Assembly (NCBI GenBank): GCA_914767715.1
Contig: OU612066.1
Location: forward strand, 30,726,283 to 30,790,282
DNA length: 64,000 nucleotides
Reading direction: 5' to 3'
From: Membranipora membranacea
Lineage: Eukaryota; Bryozoa; Gymnolaemata; Cheilostomatida; Membraniporidae
Below the pieces are notes generated by a model that worked only from the letters and a program-made list of their open reading frames with translations, did not search any database and was not told the DNA's origin. Positions 44,306-55,980 of the stretch are shown here, piece after piece; within the stretch, counting starts at the first letter, position 1; the number at the start of each line of letters is the position of its first letter. Made by a program: the position numbers and the translations under genes.

Positions 44306-45611
44306 TGTTCTCAATGTGGAATCAGCCTCGGTCAAATATATTGTAAAATTTCTTTGAGACATTTGTTCAAAAATATCTGGTATTTTATATTACTGTTATT
44401 TCCATTAAGTTTTTCGTTGTTTTTTCATCAGCCTTGAAACATATGCTGGTTAGATCTGTTCAAATACATAAGAGAATTCATGAAGTAAACCACCAATACC
44501 CTGCGTGGTGGTCTACGGATGTTAAGCCTTTGCTCTTACTGGCTAACCTATGTTGTTTCTTTGCAGTTGTATATGTATATATTATAGATAATATATTGTT
44601 TGTCTTCGTGACAGGAAGTTGGACTATTAACTGTTAACTCTGGTCAGGATGAATGTATTTGAAAGTATCTTGTATCTGAAATATCTTTTGGCAGGTTGTC
44701 TGACCTCCCTGACATAAATACTGGTCAAACAATCGAGTGGCTTAATAGGAGTTACTAATAGTATCAGTAACCATATTTTCTGAGATTATTTCACTCATGA
44801 TCAGTTGAATGTCCACCACAGTCAAGAATCCCGTGGAATGAGTGCATAACTCGTAGGTTCAGTCCGTCCATATCTGTTGCTGATTTTCATGCTTATCAAT
44901 AGAGCAGATGCATTGATGGAATACCTGGCTTATGGAAAAGTACTTGCATCAATTTCCACTATCGTTATCGAGACTGTTAACAAGACCAGGTGCTTAAGAA
45001 GTTCTAGCTCTTTTGTAGGTGTCAACTCGTGTGTCACAGGTTCGAGATTATCTGAAACTCGCACACGATGGTAGGTTTTATATGGGATGATCCACATGAG
45101 GCTTTGAGACATCAGCATCAAATTTATCCTTTTTGGTATATATCTTCAAAGTTGTGAGTTGCGACAACCATTAAATCTTGTGAGTGCATTTCAAAATGCT
45201 ATGTAATGACATAATAAGGTTTCAAGCTTATTTTGCAGGAAAGCGTCGATCAAACCTAAATCCTTGATGAAACTAATCATTATCTCCAAGTCTGAAATAT
45301 AAATGTCTTGACATGAAAATAATTCTAGTAACCTCTCTCAGAATAGCAATTTAGGTATGCGTACAATCAGTATAGTTTGTATAATTTGGTCGGCAATAAT
45401 AAAGTATAAATTATATGTTTTTGTTTTTATGTATAGGAAGTTTTTTTTTATTTGTGTACAGTTTGTGCGATCTGAGAGGAATGAGTGAGCCTTGCCTAAG
45501 ACCTTGAAACAAAATAAGGTTGGGTACTTCATATGTTGACTCAATAACAGTCGTGAGTGGGAAGGTAACGTTGTCATGTATGCAACACAGATAAGCACCT
45601 CAAATAATGTT

Positions 45612-45647
45612 AGCTGATAACTGCATATGCAATATACAGTTATCAGT
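45612..45647. repeat. Micro-palindrome insertion 11 (36 bp, 7-bp TSD)
   Basis: Arms CTGATAACTG / CAGTTATCAG, flanked by TAATGTT at 45,605-45,611 and 45,648-45,654. Confidence 0.8.
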
Positions 45648-46089
45648 TAATGTTTATTACTCCGAAGAATATCGTGTAATCTCGTTTTGGTCATTGCATG
45701 ATCAGGAAGTAAAACATAATCCATGATTCTTTGGCAATTTGATGAATGCACAAAACAAGAGATGACATTCTTCCTTGCAGTGTAGTCTGAAATACATCTT
45801 ATATCAGGAACAGGGCACAGTGTATCTGAACCTAAGTGGGCTTCTAGTCTGATGACAAGAAGGTGAGTCAGATTTGCTGTGTAGCTTTATAGATTATTGT
45901 CAGTACTGTATGTATAGAACTGACTATGATTCACCGCTATTTATCCTCCTGTGATGCCACCAAGTTGACCTTATCATCCTCTTTTGCAACTTGGCTCTGT
46001 CCATTTCCTACCTTGTTCATGTTTCTCCACCCATGGCTCCGCTTTCATTCCTTTAGCTGAGAGTAGAGTAGTTAATGAGGTGTTGGTGG

Positions 46090-46152
46090 CGTTGATGGTC
46101 CATCCTTTCAACATGCCTAAGTCATGCATGTTGAAAGGATGGACCATCAACG
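46090..46152. repeat. 63-nt hairpin, 27-bp perfect arms
   Basis: CGTTGATGGTCCATCCTTTC... and its full complement around CTAAGTCAT. No target-site duplication seen. The size is in the range of a small-RNA precursor, but perfect pairing is more typical of a MITE or fold-back insertion. Confidence 0.85.
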
Positions 46153-46639
46153 TCTGAGCTCAGTTAGTTGCAAACCTTATGTATAACTCAAACAACATTT
46201 TAGTCGATTGGTTGCCAATATATGTTGATCTTAGATCTACGAGCAGAATCTATCCTATGGTTATGAACCTTGACTCTGAGCTTCCATGTTGGTAATATGG
46301 AATCTGCTGTGTTATTATGCTGCCGACCACAGAGGCCTTTTCTTCCGTACATGATCCTGTCAACAATTTTGCACGACAGATATAAATTGCACTTGCTTTA
46401 TTCTATCCAATCTCATCTTCCCTGATTCTGCACACCTCTGCAGATCTAGATGGGGTGTGAGCCATTTTGCTTACATTTAGGGTTTCAAGGCGATTCACAG
46501 CAAGTTGATATCGACAGGGGTGTTCGTTCAGTTCTACAAATATATGTCAAACTTCTTTTAGAGTTCCTTAGATACAACTCCTATTGAAATAATATTTAAT
46601 GTCTACTCGGAAACCAAAGTAATATGAATAGAACTTGTA

Positions 46640-46661
46640 CCCCCCCCCCCCCCCCCCCCGG
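46640..46661 (+). repeat. Poly-C tract
   Basis: 22 consecutive C; length is likely unreliable in the assembly. Confidence 0.95.
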
Positions 46662-47624
46662 ATCATCTATGATATAAATGTGGGGTATCGAGCCATTACA
46701 AAAAGAACTAATCTCAGAAAGAACTGCTTTCGCGCTGAAGCAGTAGTTGTTCTTATTGAATTATTTAATAGTGAAGGAATATATTTTTATTACCATACAT
46801 TTTATATCATATTTCTTATAAGCTCTCATCTTTTATCAGCAGGAAACATTTTATTTGTCATCATTGACACAATAAAGGTACATACATGTACTGTACAAGC
46901 CCATTATCCTGTCACTTCCATTACTTTTAACTACTGATTCTTTCCACATAAATTACAAATAAAACCATTTTCATCTCCATCGTCAGGGGATAGCGTACAA
47001 TACTGTAATATAGTATTTGTTGAGAATTCCAGCCTTTGCAGTTATTTAAAGTAGATATAAGTTGCAGTTCGCTCGGTTTGTACTGTCCATACCCCACCAT
47101 TACATCAATTATGAGCACAGAGGGGAGGCAAGTTCTAACTCTATCCATAATTTATACCCAGATAGACTGTGAATTTTCTCATTGTAAAAATACTGCATAA
47201 CTTATGGAGAACTAGCTGCCTGACTATATATTGCTTTAGTCTTTGTGTAGTGTACACAAAACACAATCACTATGTTTCCATGTGAGTTTCGAGATCAAGC
47301 TGAGTTGTCACCACTTGGCTCGATCTCGAAATATGCAGGCATTCCCATGTTAGAGCTGAGAAAAAACACTGTGTACCTTATGGCTAATTATGTGTAGGCG
47401 CTTTGTTTTCACCTCACTGTACAATACTCAATCTGGTATGCTGTTCCACGGGATATTGTTTCCTGATCAACAAATGCAACCCTGCAGAGTTTAAACATGT
47501 ATTTCAGGTGCTACCACACATGGAAGCAATCAAACATCAAATTTGGATGAAATCTTTTACTTGTATACAATTAATCAGACAATGGTTATGAGCAGTAATG
47601 CAGTGAAATTATTATTATTTTAGT

Positions 47625-47850
47625 CGAGGGGTCAGTTGCAATGTCTGGGAGACTTTCTGACCAAGACGAGAAGTCTAAGTCTGCTTACGACAATAAGTTG
47701 AATAAAGATGCTGACCGGCTGAGAGCTGGTCCAGATGGGCAGACTGCAAAGGTTGCAATATCAGATCAGAGCCGTTTATGGAGTGATGATGATGGTGAGT
47801 CAGAAGATGATGGTAAATACTGTTTAAGATGCAAACAATGTTCAATGTGA
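47625..47850 (+). CDS. Possible terminal exon, unrecognised acidic/CxxC protein
   Basis: TATTTTAG acceptor-like site followed by an open frame with ATG at 47,641 and stop at 47,848. The 69 residues are hydrophilic (DQDEKSKSAYDNKLNKDADR) and end SDDDGESEDDGKYCLRCKQC. The acidic run followed by YCxxC recalls the constant exon at 33,142 (DESEEEYCYKC), which may hint at a paralogous fragment. No upstream exon found. Confidence 0.35.
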
Positions 47851-48414
47851 AGAAGAGGAAAATGGGAAAGTCTTACATAAACGCAAAATAAGGGGGATAT
47901 ATAGCCTGCCCATGCTAGGGGGATACCATGACATTATTTTCTTTGGTTTTTGTTTTACTTTTCACTAATAAAGATCTACTCATATTCACTGTAGCCACAA
48001 TATCTATCTGAGTAGTCTTAACACCTTTTAGATATGAGTATTTTACTCTCTGGTACTCACTGGTACATACTCTATACCCTTATAAAGTCAAAGGAAATCA
48101 TTATTAATATGGTCATATTCGAATAAAGAAAAAAAAATTTTGTACTTGTAGCCTGCAGCGACAGGCCGAGACCCCAGAGTAAAAGATCTATTTCTGCAAC
48201 ACACAGTTCAGGTGAATTTCTCAACCAGCCGTTTATATCATGCCTCAATCATAAATTAGCAACAACTTAGGCGATTATCATTTGGTCTTTCATTAGGATA
48301 AATATCAGGGACTTCTTGGTAGCGTTACTCTGGAGTTTGCACGAGTACGGGTTACCTTGGAAGCAACACCAACTGAGCATAGAATTTCCCATTGATTCAC
48401 ACTATGTAAGGTTA

Positions 48415-49300
48415 GCCCTGTTCACACGGCCACGAGTTTTGGTGTTTTTGGTTTGGTTGGTGCTTGGTGGCCATGTATTGTTCGGTATAGTATCAGTAGT
48501 TGTTTTCTGCTGTTTTAGCTCTAATCTTCACCACTTTGAGCTTTGACTTTTTCTCTGTTCCATAGGCAATAAATTAACTTTGTCATTTATCATATTCAAA
48601 ATAAATATAAATAAGTTGATTACATTAAATATTGCCGTAATAATGTGAAAACATGGCTAAGTTAAAAAAAATTTAAAACACCCATGACTATGACCCAGTC
48701 TGCGCATGTGCGAACTGTTGAGGCATACGTTCGTCTCTGCAGCATAGGGCTTGAACTAGTTCACCTAGTCTGAGTACCAAAATTGGGAAAACAATGGAAA
48801 CCCATAATTTGGAAATATTTGGACCTAAATGGAACACTGGTTTTGATATCTCATAACCTTGAACCCTAGGAGTTGCCTTTCTTGATGGAAGGCAGCGCCA
48901 CCACTGCTGTGCTGCAGAGATAGACTATGTCACAAGGCTATCCTGCAAGCAGAATGACTATGACCATGAAAATTTCTAGGTCAAGGTTAAGTCATGGTCA
49001 TATTCATGGGTGACTATGAAAATGACCCAAAATGAAAATGACCTGAGATGAAAATAACCTGGAAAGAAAATGACCGACATAATGAAAATGACCCGAGGTC
49101 CGGGTCATCTCAAGCTGTCCGACTCATTCCGATATTGGTAAGTAAGTAAGTAAGTACAAAAAGTCTATAACCGGAAATGAAAATGACCCAACCAATCAGA
49201 CAACTACATGATAATGACCCAACCAATCAGACACCTACATGAAAATGACCCAACCAATCCTTGAAGGTGTTACTGCCCTACATAGTTAAAGGTAAAGTGA
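48415..49300 (+). mobile_element. Repeat family W (CCCTGTTCACACGGCCACG end)
   Basis: 48,415-48,680 is the reverse complement of about 16,670-16,945 and of the matching part of copy B. It continues into GAAAATGACC-type repeats, the same motif found around MITE X in the other copies. Only one end is clear; I found no second TIR or TSD. Confidence 0.6.
48955..49262. repeat. GAAAATGACC minisatellite
   Basis: At least nine interspersed copies of (G)AAAATGACC, including about 2.7 tandem copies of a ~32-bp unit (AATGACCCAACCAATCAGAC...). A (GTAA)n stretch is at 49,139-49,155. Confidence 0.85.
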
Positions 49301-49414
49301 GGAATATTTACACAGCCTTGGCAGGCTGTCTGGGGTGGTGTGACATAACCCTACACAAGAGATCAAGCCTAGGCTAGTTACACACATGTATCAGTTTCAC
49401 TTTGGTAACATTGC

Positions 49415-49825
49415 TATAAAGTTATCTATGAACTTTAGCCGTTTGGGTTAGGTGTAGAACTCTTATAACTAGAATTATCTAGACAAAGTTCACTGAACTA
49501 CGATTTCTTTATTTTGTCTGTTATCCATAATATTTGATATTCCATTTAAAGTCCGTGAAACCTCTAATTGTTTAAAAAACATGAGTAACACTAATGATAA
49601 TTTTGGTCCATATTTAGAGGCAGAAGTTCAGCGAGAGTTCAGATTAGAAATTTGTGAGTGCTAAGTTTGGTTTTTAATTACTTTTGCAGCAGCATGATAG
49701 ATTTTTTGGAAGCCATAAACGAGAATCGCAGTTTAGGTATTTTTTTTACATAATTGGCAAGCGTATAATTTGATAATAACATACTAGGCACAATGCCGCG
49801 GTTTACTTTGTTGTGGATTCTTACA
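49415..49825 (-). repeat. Truncated 3' LTR with polypurine tract
   Basis: Matches 14,197-14,938 and 56,755-57,489 with one internal deletion near 49,594. On the minus strand the LTR starts TGTAAGAATCC directly after the purine tract, as expected for LTR retrotransposons. Confidence 0.82.
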
Positions 49826-50021
49826 TTCTCCCACTTTAATTTTTTCTTATAAAAAATTCAAACATAAAGTTTATATAGATTATGACATGACATGATTTAA
49901 AAAGATGTCGATGATATCCGTTATACATGTAAATTCTAAATACTAAAGCTCTGAATAACTATGTAATTACAACCTTGTAATAATAGCTGGTGTGGTGTAA
50001 TTATTAATAAATGTAAGGTTC

Positions 50022-50420
50022 TTACTTTGTCAGGAGAAGTATCAGCTTCTGCACTGGTCTTGTTCTCAATATAGGGTTACCCTTCCTCTTACCAGCCTCA
50101 GTTATTTGACATGGGCTAGAAATCCTCACTGTAGCTGACCTCACTAGGTTATCTGTTCCAACTTTGGTTGCGTTAACCACTCCCATTGTCCATTGTCCTC
50201 GATCAGCGTTTTCGTCTACAACTGCCACCACATCTCCCACCTTCAGGTTTGCGCAAGGAGAGGTCCACTTTTGTCGAGTTTCAACTTTTGCTAGGTAGTC
50301 CTTCCAATGGCTCCAAAACTCTTCAGCGAACTGTTGAGTTTTCTTGTACATGTTTCTTCCGTAGACTTCTTGATTGTTAATTTCGCCTTCTAATTTGTGG
50401 TTTGCCATGTTTGATTTCAT
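50022..50420 (-). CDS. BEL/Pao integrase C-terminal region (DUF5641-like)
   Basis: 132 aa with FWSHWKDYLAKVETRQKW and LKVGDVVAVVDENADRGQW, the typical C-terminal element of BEL/Pao Pol. Ends at TAA 50,022 followed by the purine tract and LTR. Confidence 0.8.
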   Translation of the reverse strand: MKSNMANHKLEGEINNQEVYGRNMYKKTQQFAEEFWSHWKDYLAKVETRQKWTSPCANLKVGDVVAVVDENADRGQWTMGVVNATKVGTDNLVRSATVRISSPCQITEAGKRKGNPILRTRPVQKLILLLTK

Positions 50421-50498
50421 GGTAAGAAGGTGGTTTGGAGTTATAATTCCTCAAACATAGAGGTTCTGAGCGCCGCTGTATCCATTCTACCTGAGAAC

Positions 50499-51086
50499 CT
50501 ACCTTTCATTTTGTTGAACACATTGCGTATTGTTCTGATTCCCCTCTCCCAAACCTTGGTGACTAGCGCCTGGAGGGTTCGTCTTGAATGTAATCCTTCG
50601 CTCAAGAACGTGTTTTGCTCCCATGAAGTTAGTTCCGTTGTCTGAGAAGATTGTTGCGACCGGGCCTCTGATACTCTCTAAACACCTCAAAGCCTGGATA
50701 AAGCTCTCTGTTGATAAGTCGTTCACCACTTCGATGTGAATTGCTCTTGAGTAGAAGCACGTAAAAATTACACACCACCATTTCAGTTCTGTGCGTCGCT
50801 CCTTCACCATGAAGTGACAAAATGTATCTATTCCGATGTGAGTAAACGGCGGGCTAGGTTGAATTCTTTCCTTTGGCAACAAACCCATCTGCTGCTGCAA
50901 TGGCATGCCTCTCAGCCGCTTGCAGGTGATACATTTTATTTGTGACTTGATCAGACTCTGGGCATTTATGACATAAAAGCCAGCTTGTCTCAGTGCGGAT
51001 TGAGTAAAAATCCTCGCCTGGTGCTTCACTGTGTCGTGGTAGTGTCTGATGAGTAAGGTAGCCAGGTGACTTGCCTTGCTCACCAA
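50499..51086 (-). CDS. BEL/Pao integrase core, copy 2
   Basis: 195 aa. A zinc-binding tail (CITCKRLRG) leads to IGIDTF (first catalytic Asp) and IFSDNGTNFMGA (second Asp). The frame continues past the position of the catalytic Glu in altered sequence (GASHQGLGEG), suggesting damage, and it is separated from the C-terminal part by a frame break near 50,500. Confidence 0.78.
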   Translation of the reverse strand: MVSKASHLATLLIRHYHDTVKHQARIFTQSALRQAGFYVINAQSLIKSQIKCITCKRLRGMPLQQQMGLLPKERIQPSPPFTHIGIDTFCHFMVKERRTELKWWCVIFTCFYSRAIHIEVVNDLSTESFIQALRCLESIRGPVATIFSDNGTNFMGAKHVLERRITFKTNPPGASHQGLGEGNQNNTQCVQQNER

Positions 51087-51232
51087 TGCTGGTCTTAACT
51101 CCTTCTCTGTAAGAGCTGATGTGGGGCGCGCTCTACTGCCTACTCTTAATATCCCTCTGTCATCAAGATAGGGTGACGTATTTTGCTGTCCTTACTAATG
51201 TGGCGACCAGCTTGAATAGAGTCTATTACCGA

Positions 51233-51460
51233 CTAAAAGTGTTTTCTCTGATCGAGTTTGATGAGTAGTTCCTCTGTCTCCTGCAAATCTTGGCCTGATA
51301 ACGGTTGAAGTTTCCATATAGGTTTCTGTTTATCCTTCGCTCTTTTGCTGATCAGACGCAGCTGGGTAACGGCTTTGATGATACTGCCCCACTTTGAAAA
51401 ATTTTCCATTTTGATGCCTTGGTTGACTTGGGTAGCATTCACGGTGACGGTCTTGCGCAA
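51233..51460 (-). pseudogene. BEL/Pao pol linker fragment
   Basis: 75 aa (KWGSIIKAVTQLRLISKRAKD, LSGQDLQETEELLIKL) between RNase H and integrase. The frames on both sides differ, so pol is broken here. Confidence 0.6.
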
Positions 51461-51482
51461 CTCTGGATGGGTTGATGGGATA

Positions 51483-52376
51483 TCAAAACTGTTGGGGTTG
51501 CTGTGTTAGCTCATCTTTTAGATCTACTTTCCATAAGAACCCGGGGCCAATGAACCACCTGGAGTCACACAGTTGGTGAACTGTGCTACCTCTAGAGGCT
51601 ATGTCGGCAGGATTAGTAGTACCGGCTATGTGGTTCCATTGTTGAGGTTCTGTCGGCTTTCTGATCTGAGTTACTCTGTTTGTCACATAGGGCGAGAATT
51701 TAGTAGTTTCGTTCTTGATATATCCTAGCACAATGGTGCTGTCAGACCAGAAGTTAGTGGCATCGATCTCAATGTCTAGTTCTTCCTTCAGTTTCATGTG
51801 AAGTTTAGTAGCCACGACGGCGCCTTGAAGCTCCATCCTTGGTATAGTCGGGGGTTCTATTGGTGCTACTCTAGCCTTTTACAAAATCAATGAGCAATGT
51901 AGCTGATCAGCAGCATCAATGAACCTGATATACGAGCATGCTCCAAATCCATCCTCGCTGGCGTCACTGAAGTGATGCAGTTCTGCTCGTTTGATATCTC
52001 CAAAATAATTTGGCTTTATACAGCGGTCGACACGAATACTATCAATAGTCTCCAATTGCTGAATCCAGTCTTTCCATCTTGTGGTCAGCTGTGTGTCGAT
52101 AGGGTCGTCCCAGTAGAGGCCTAGTCTGCAAGTTTCTTGTAGGATATTTTTTCCCAGCAGTGTGAAGGGTGACACAAGTTCTATGGGGTCGTACACCTGT
52201 GCCACGGTTGAGAGAATTCCTCGTCTTGTGAATGGTTTGATATTGATGTTGCTGGTGAAGCACAGTTGATCTGATTTCAGACACCAGCTCACTCCCAGTG
52301 TCCTTTGAGTTGGTACTATACTGTTGAACGAACTTGCTTCAGCTTCTTTCTCAGAATCTGGTGAGTCGGCAAGCAC
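51483..52376 (-). pseudogene. BEL/Pao RNase H region (Peptidase_A17), copy 2
   Basis: Two pieces, 51,879-52,376 (LGVSWCLKSDQLCF, FTRRGILS, ELHHFSDASEDGFGACSYIR) and 51,483-51,836 (ATNFWSDSTIVLGYI, RVTQIRKPTEPQQW, NPADIASRG). Between them is the SLIL-stop/frame change shared with copy 1. Confidence 0.78.
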
Positions 52377-52424
52377 CTCTGCTTTATTACTGACTAACTT
52401 GTGTAACCTCAGATTTCCTTTGCT

Positions 52425-53387
52425 TCACATCTCTCGAGTTGTGCTGATTAGGTCTTTTGCAGACTGAACATTTTCAGTACTGATTATTCCGTCGTCCACA
52501 TAAAAGTTGTCGTTCAAGAAGCTAGCTGCTTCCCTGGACAGAGCTGTGTTGTCTTGAGCTAATTTTCTTAGACCGAAAGTAGCTACCCCTGGTGAAGAGG
52601 TAGCTCCGAAAATATGTACTTTCATGCGGTATGCCTTGATAGTTGTCAGGTCATCGTCGTACCATAGAAATCTGAGAAAATCTCTGTGCTCTGGGGTAAC
52701 TCTAAAATTTTAAAACATGGACTCTACATCACATGGAACTGCTACCTTTCCAGTACGAAAACGGCAGAGTATTCCTAGCAGGTTGTTGAGTTGATCAGGT
52801 CCAGTCAGCAAAAGGTTGTTCAGACAGGTGTTGGCATATTTGGCGCTTCCATCAAACACGACTCGCAGTTTCCGCTTTTTAGGGTGAAGAACGCCAAAAT
52901 GTGGGATGTACCAACATTTACCATCGCCGGGGACATCTGTTCCTGGAATTTCTTCTGCAAATCCTTTGTCCAGCAGCATGCTCATGAATGCCCTATAATC
53001 TTGTTGATAGGTTTGGTCCTTTTGCAGCTTATTTTTCAGCAGCTTTAGTCTCTGTTCTGCCTGATGTCGGTTGTTTGGTAGGATTGGTGTTGATTTAAAA
53101 GACAGCAGCATCACATAACTTCCTTCATCGTCCTGAAATATCCCGTCATTAAGAATTTCTAGAAACTTCAAATCTTGTTGAGACATTGGTTTGCCTCCAG
53201 GGTCTTCGAAGTCTTGTTCTACTATTGGGAACAGTTTTCCGTCGGTCTTGTAGCTTGACACCAACTTGTTCCTTAGCTTTCCCCCCACAGAGTGTCCAGC
53301 CAAACTTTGTTTTACAAGCTGTTGTTTCTCTAGGCTCTCCACGCATTGTGAGTAAAGGTGTAATGATCTCTGGGCTGTCTTTGCCAA
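52425..53387 (-). pseudogene. BEL/Pao reverse transcriptase, copy 2 (two nonsense changes)
   Basis: Same domain as 163-1,533 but with TAA at 52,710-52,712 just after the VPCDVESMF motif and TGA at 52,425-52,427 after the YVDDG box. Copy 1 has sense codons at both sites, so these arose after the duplication (or in one haplotype). Confidence 0.85.
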
Positions 53388-54151
53388 TCATGAGACCAAA
53401 AGGGATATCTAGTTGTGGGGGTCGGTGATTAGCAATAGATCTCAGGTGAGAAATTTTGCTGCATTTTTCATCAGTCGGTATGTTGTCCTTGTTGCATCTT
53501 ATAGCGGGTCTTTCTACTGCTTCGATGGTTGATGTCGCATCTTTCAGGTACCCTCTTATCTGTAGGTTCTCGTATCTTAGTGTATCTGATCTGGTTACGG
53601 CATTCATGGTCTCTAGGTCTAATGTATCTGGGATGCCACAAGCGCCGATGTCCAGAGCTGTTTGTCTCTCGATAAAGGTAATATCTGAGAGATTATCTAA
53701 CAGAGCGTATACCAGCTTTTCCTCTCCACCTGCAGACACATATACTGGAACCATTGTGCTGAAACTCGATGAACTTGCGACACCAGTTGAGTTGCAGGTC
53801 CTCGTTTTATCTGCTGCGTCTTTTTCCTTAGAAGTGCTGCTGGAAGTACTCGCTCTTGTTTGCTGTGAGTCTGATTTCTCGAACTGTTTCCACTCAGGGT
53901 CTTGTAACATTGTCGGGTGCATTCTGTTGCAGGTCTTACAGGTCTGCTTTCGATTGCACTCATTTGATCGGTGTTTGCCATTCATACAAGAGAAACACAG
54001 GCCCTTCCTTGGTGTGAAGTCTTTTCTTTCTTTCAGCGGTTTCTTGGCAAGCTCGAAGCAATCTCTTGTGTAATGTACATTTTCACCACAAAAATGACAG
54101 TAAGGCGCCTTCTTGCTGCTCTCTGTCTGATAAGATGAGGCTCCCCTATTT
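53149..54151 (-). CDS. BEL/Pao zinc knuckles and protease, copy 2
   Basis: Equivalent to the distal part of 1,295-2,605 in copy 1: CFSCMNGKHRSNEC, CKTCNRMH, YALLDNLSDITFI, FGWTLCGG. It is cut from the upstream gag by TGA at 54,154-54,156, where copy 1 has an Arg codon. Confidence 0.78.
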
Positions 54152-54153
54152 GG

Positions 54154-54696
54154 TCACACGTCATTCCGGCTCCTTAAGTTTTCAGACTTCTGTTCTTTGC
54201 TTGTAGATTGCATGATGCTGCTCATATAACAATCTGCTTGTTCAAGTATGAACTCGGTGAAAACGGAGAAAGAGGGGTGGTCGATCTTTTGTCTCTTAGC
54301 TCTGCATACCTTCTGTGTCCAGGCAAACTTAGCATTGTCTGGCAGCTTCTGACATGTTCTTTCATTGTATGTCTCTGTGTCCACTATCCTCAAACCTTCT
54401 GTAGAGCTCATACTCCGACTTATCTGGTCCAGAAAGTCACCAAACTCTCTCATCTTCATTCCATCTCCGTGTCGAATATTTGGCCAGTTGTCCAGTTTTT
54501 GAAGTAGTATCCTTCCTACGCCGCCTTGCATGCTGAACCTCTCCCGTAACTTTTCACGAGCCTCACGATAGGAGTCTCCATTTCTGTAGGTCAGTAGTGC
54601 AAAGATGGCTTTCTTGGCATCCCCCGCGACAAAGTTCTTGAGATAACGCAGGGCTTCTCTGTCGGACAGACCTTCATCAGCCTCATAAGCATCCAT
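54154..54696 (-). CDS. BEL/Pao gag core, copy 2
   Basis: 180 aa (DREALRYLKNFVAGDAKK, YREAREKLRERF, KMREFGDFLDQISRSM). In one frame here, unlike copy 1, and ended by the premature TGA at 54,154. Confidence 0.7.
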   Translation of the reverse strand: MDAYEADEGLSDREALRYLKNFVAGDAKKAIFALLTYRNGDSYREAREKLRERFSMQGGVGRILLQKLDNWPNIRHGDGMKMREFGDFLDQISRSMSSTEGLRIVDTETYNERTCQKLPDNAKFAWTQKVCRAKRQKIDHPSFSVFTEFILEQADCYMSSIMQSTSKEQKSENLRSRNDV

Positions 54697-54719
54697 ATCA
54701 ACTTCCCAGTCACCAAATT

Positions 54720-55349
54720 CTAAGGTGTTCCAGAGAAGGTATTCGGTTCCATAGACTTTCTGTAAGGTTTGGGTTGGTTTTCAGCTGTCCCCTGTAGCTT
54801 AGAGTTAAAAGATTCAGCCAGGTTGTCAGTGAATGCCTTGAGTATCTCCTGGGTGTTGGTTTGAGGTTGCTGAGCTCCATTTGTTTCATCTGCACTTGGT
54901 AGATTAGATGTGTTGAATCTGTCTATGTTTGGGGTGGAAGACGCCGCAGCTCTCGTATGCGGACCGACGAGCGAGGGAGAACTTACCTTTGATGACTCAA
55001 CCTTTCTCAGGAAGATATCCCTCTTCGTTTTGTAAGCCTGCATTTGTTCTTCTAGTTTTTCCTTTGCATCTTGCAGCGCTTGTTCCTCATTGATAATTTC
55101 CTCTTCTTCTTGTCGACGCCTTTGTATTTGCGCTTTCAATATATCGACATCGGAAAGAAATTCATTTAAAAGCTTTTCATGTCCAGGGTTGACTTCATTT
55201 TCATTCATTACCTTGAGTTTCTCATATGTTTCAACAATACCCTTGATTTTGTTCTCAGTTTCACTTACAAATGAATCAACATCTTTAGTAGAAATTGAGT
55301 GACTTTCACTTTCAACAGAATGAGTAAATTTATCCAAGAAATCTATCAT
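54720..55349 (-). CDS. BEL/Pao gag-like coiled-coil N-terminus, copy 2
   Basis: 209 aa, nearly identical to 2,865-3,614, with the same coiled coil and the same terminal TAG after NTFSGTP. A single-base loss near 55,396 shortens the frame at its start relative to copy 1. Confidence 0.6.
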   Translation of the reverse strand: MIDFLDKFTHSVESESHSISTKDVDSFVSETENKIKGIVETYEKLKVMNENEVNPGHEKLLNEFLSDVDILKAQIQRRRQEEEEIINEEQALQDAKEKLEEQMQAYKTKRDIFLRKVESSKVSSPSLVGPHTRAAASSTPNIDRFNTSNLPSADETNGAQQPQTNTQEILKAFTDNLAESFNSKLQGTAENQPKPYRKSMEPNTFSGTP

Positions 55350-55980
55350 GCACGCTGACTGCTGGTTAATTTCGCTGACAAATTTGCTGCTGATTGTAAA
55401 ATTTCATATTTGAGATGTTTTGCTTGGCGCGACTGAGTGCGTTGTAAGCGCGGATCATCTGAGTTCACAGGGGTGATTTGGGCTATCTAACTGATTTTCT
55501 GACTCTATTGTTTGAGAAGCCAATTCTGACCCTGGATTGTCTGACATCATGACACTTTAGGGTTACGCTCTTACTATTTGCGTTGGTTACAAGGCTTATT
55601 GTTCAGTTGTCAATTCAATTACTCAACGGTTTGATTTAAACTGCACTTTTGTTTTGATTTACCTGGCTCTGTCGAATTCAGTTTTTAAAAAAAAACTATG
55701 AAATCTAAAAAATTGTCCCTTGTTCCAAAATAGATCTTAATACCTCAATAGCAATGCACACAGTAGTGAAAATTCATAAAAGGTTATCTTGTCATAAGAC
55801 AACTCCAAACTTTAATTTGTGTATAAAATAATGCAGTATGTACCCACAATGAACAAAGTCTTCTTTATTTGTATACTGTGGTATATTGGGTCGTTGTTGT
55901 CTGGTTATGTGATACCAGTCGAAGTTCATTAACACACTGAGATTTTGTTATGATTGACCTCAATTAATATTGTATTGTAC

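Larger units (their letters stand above)
44306..47624. other. Intergenic stretch, no supported gene
   Basis: Contains a 22-base C run (46,640-46,661), a micro-palindrome (45,612) and a strong hairpin (46,090-46,152). Open frames here are short and featureless. Confidence 0.6.

Noticed and set aside
47287-47335. TTTCGAGATC...GATCTCGAAA as a micro-palindrome insertion
   Set aside because: Flanks (ATGTGAG / ATGCAGG) do not match well enough to be a target duplication.
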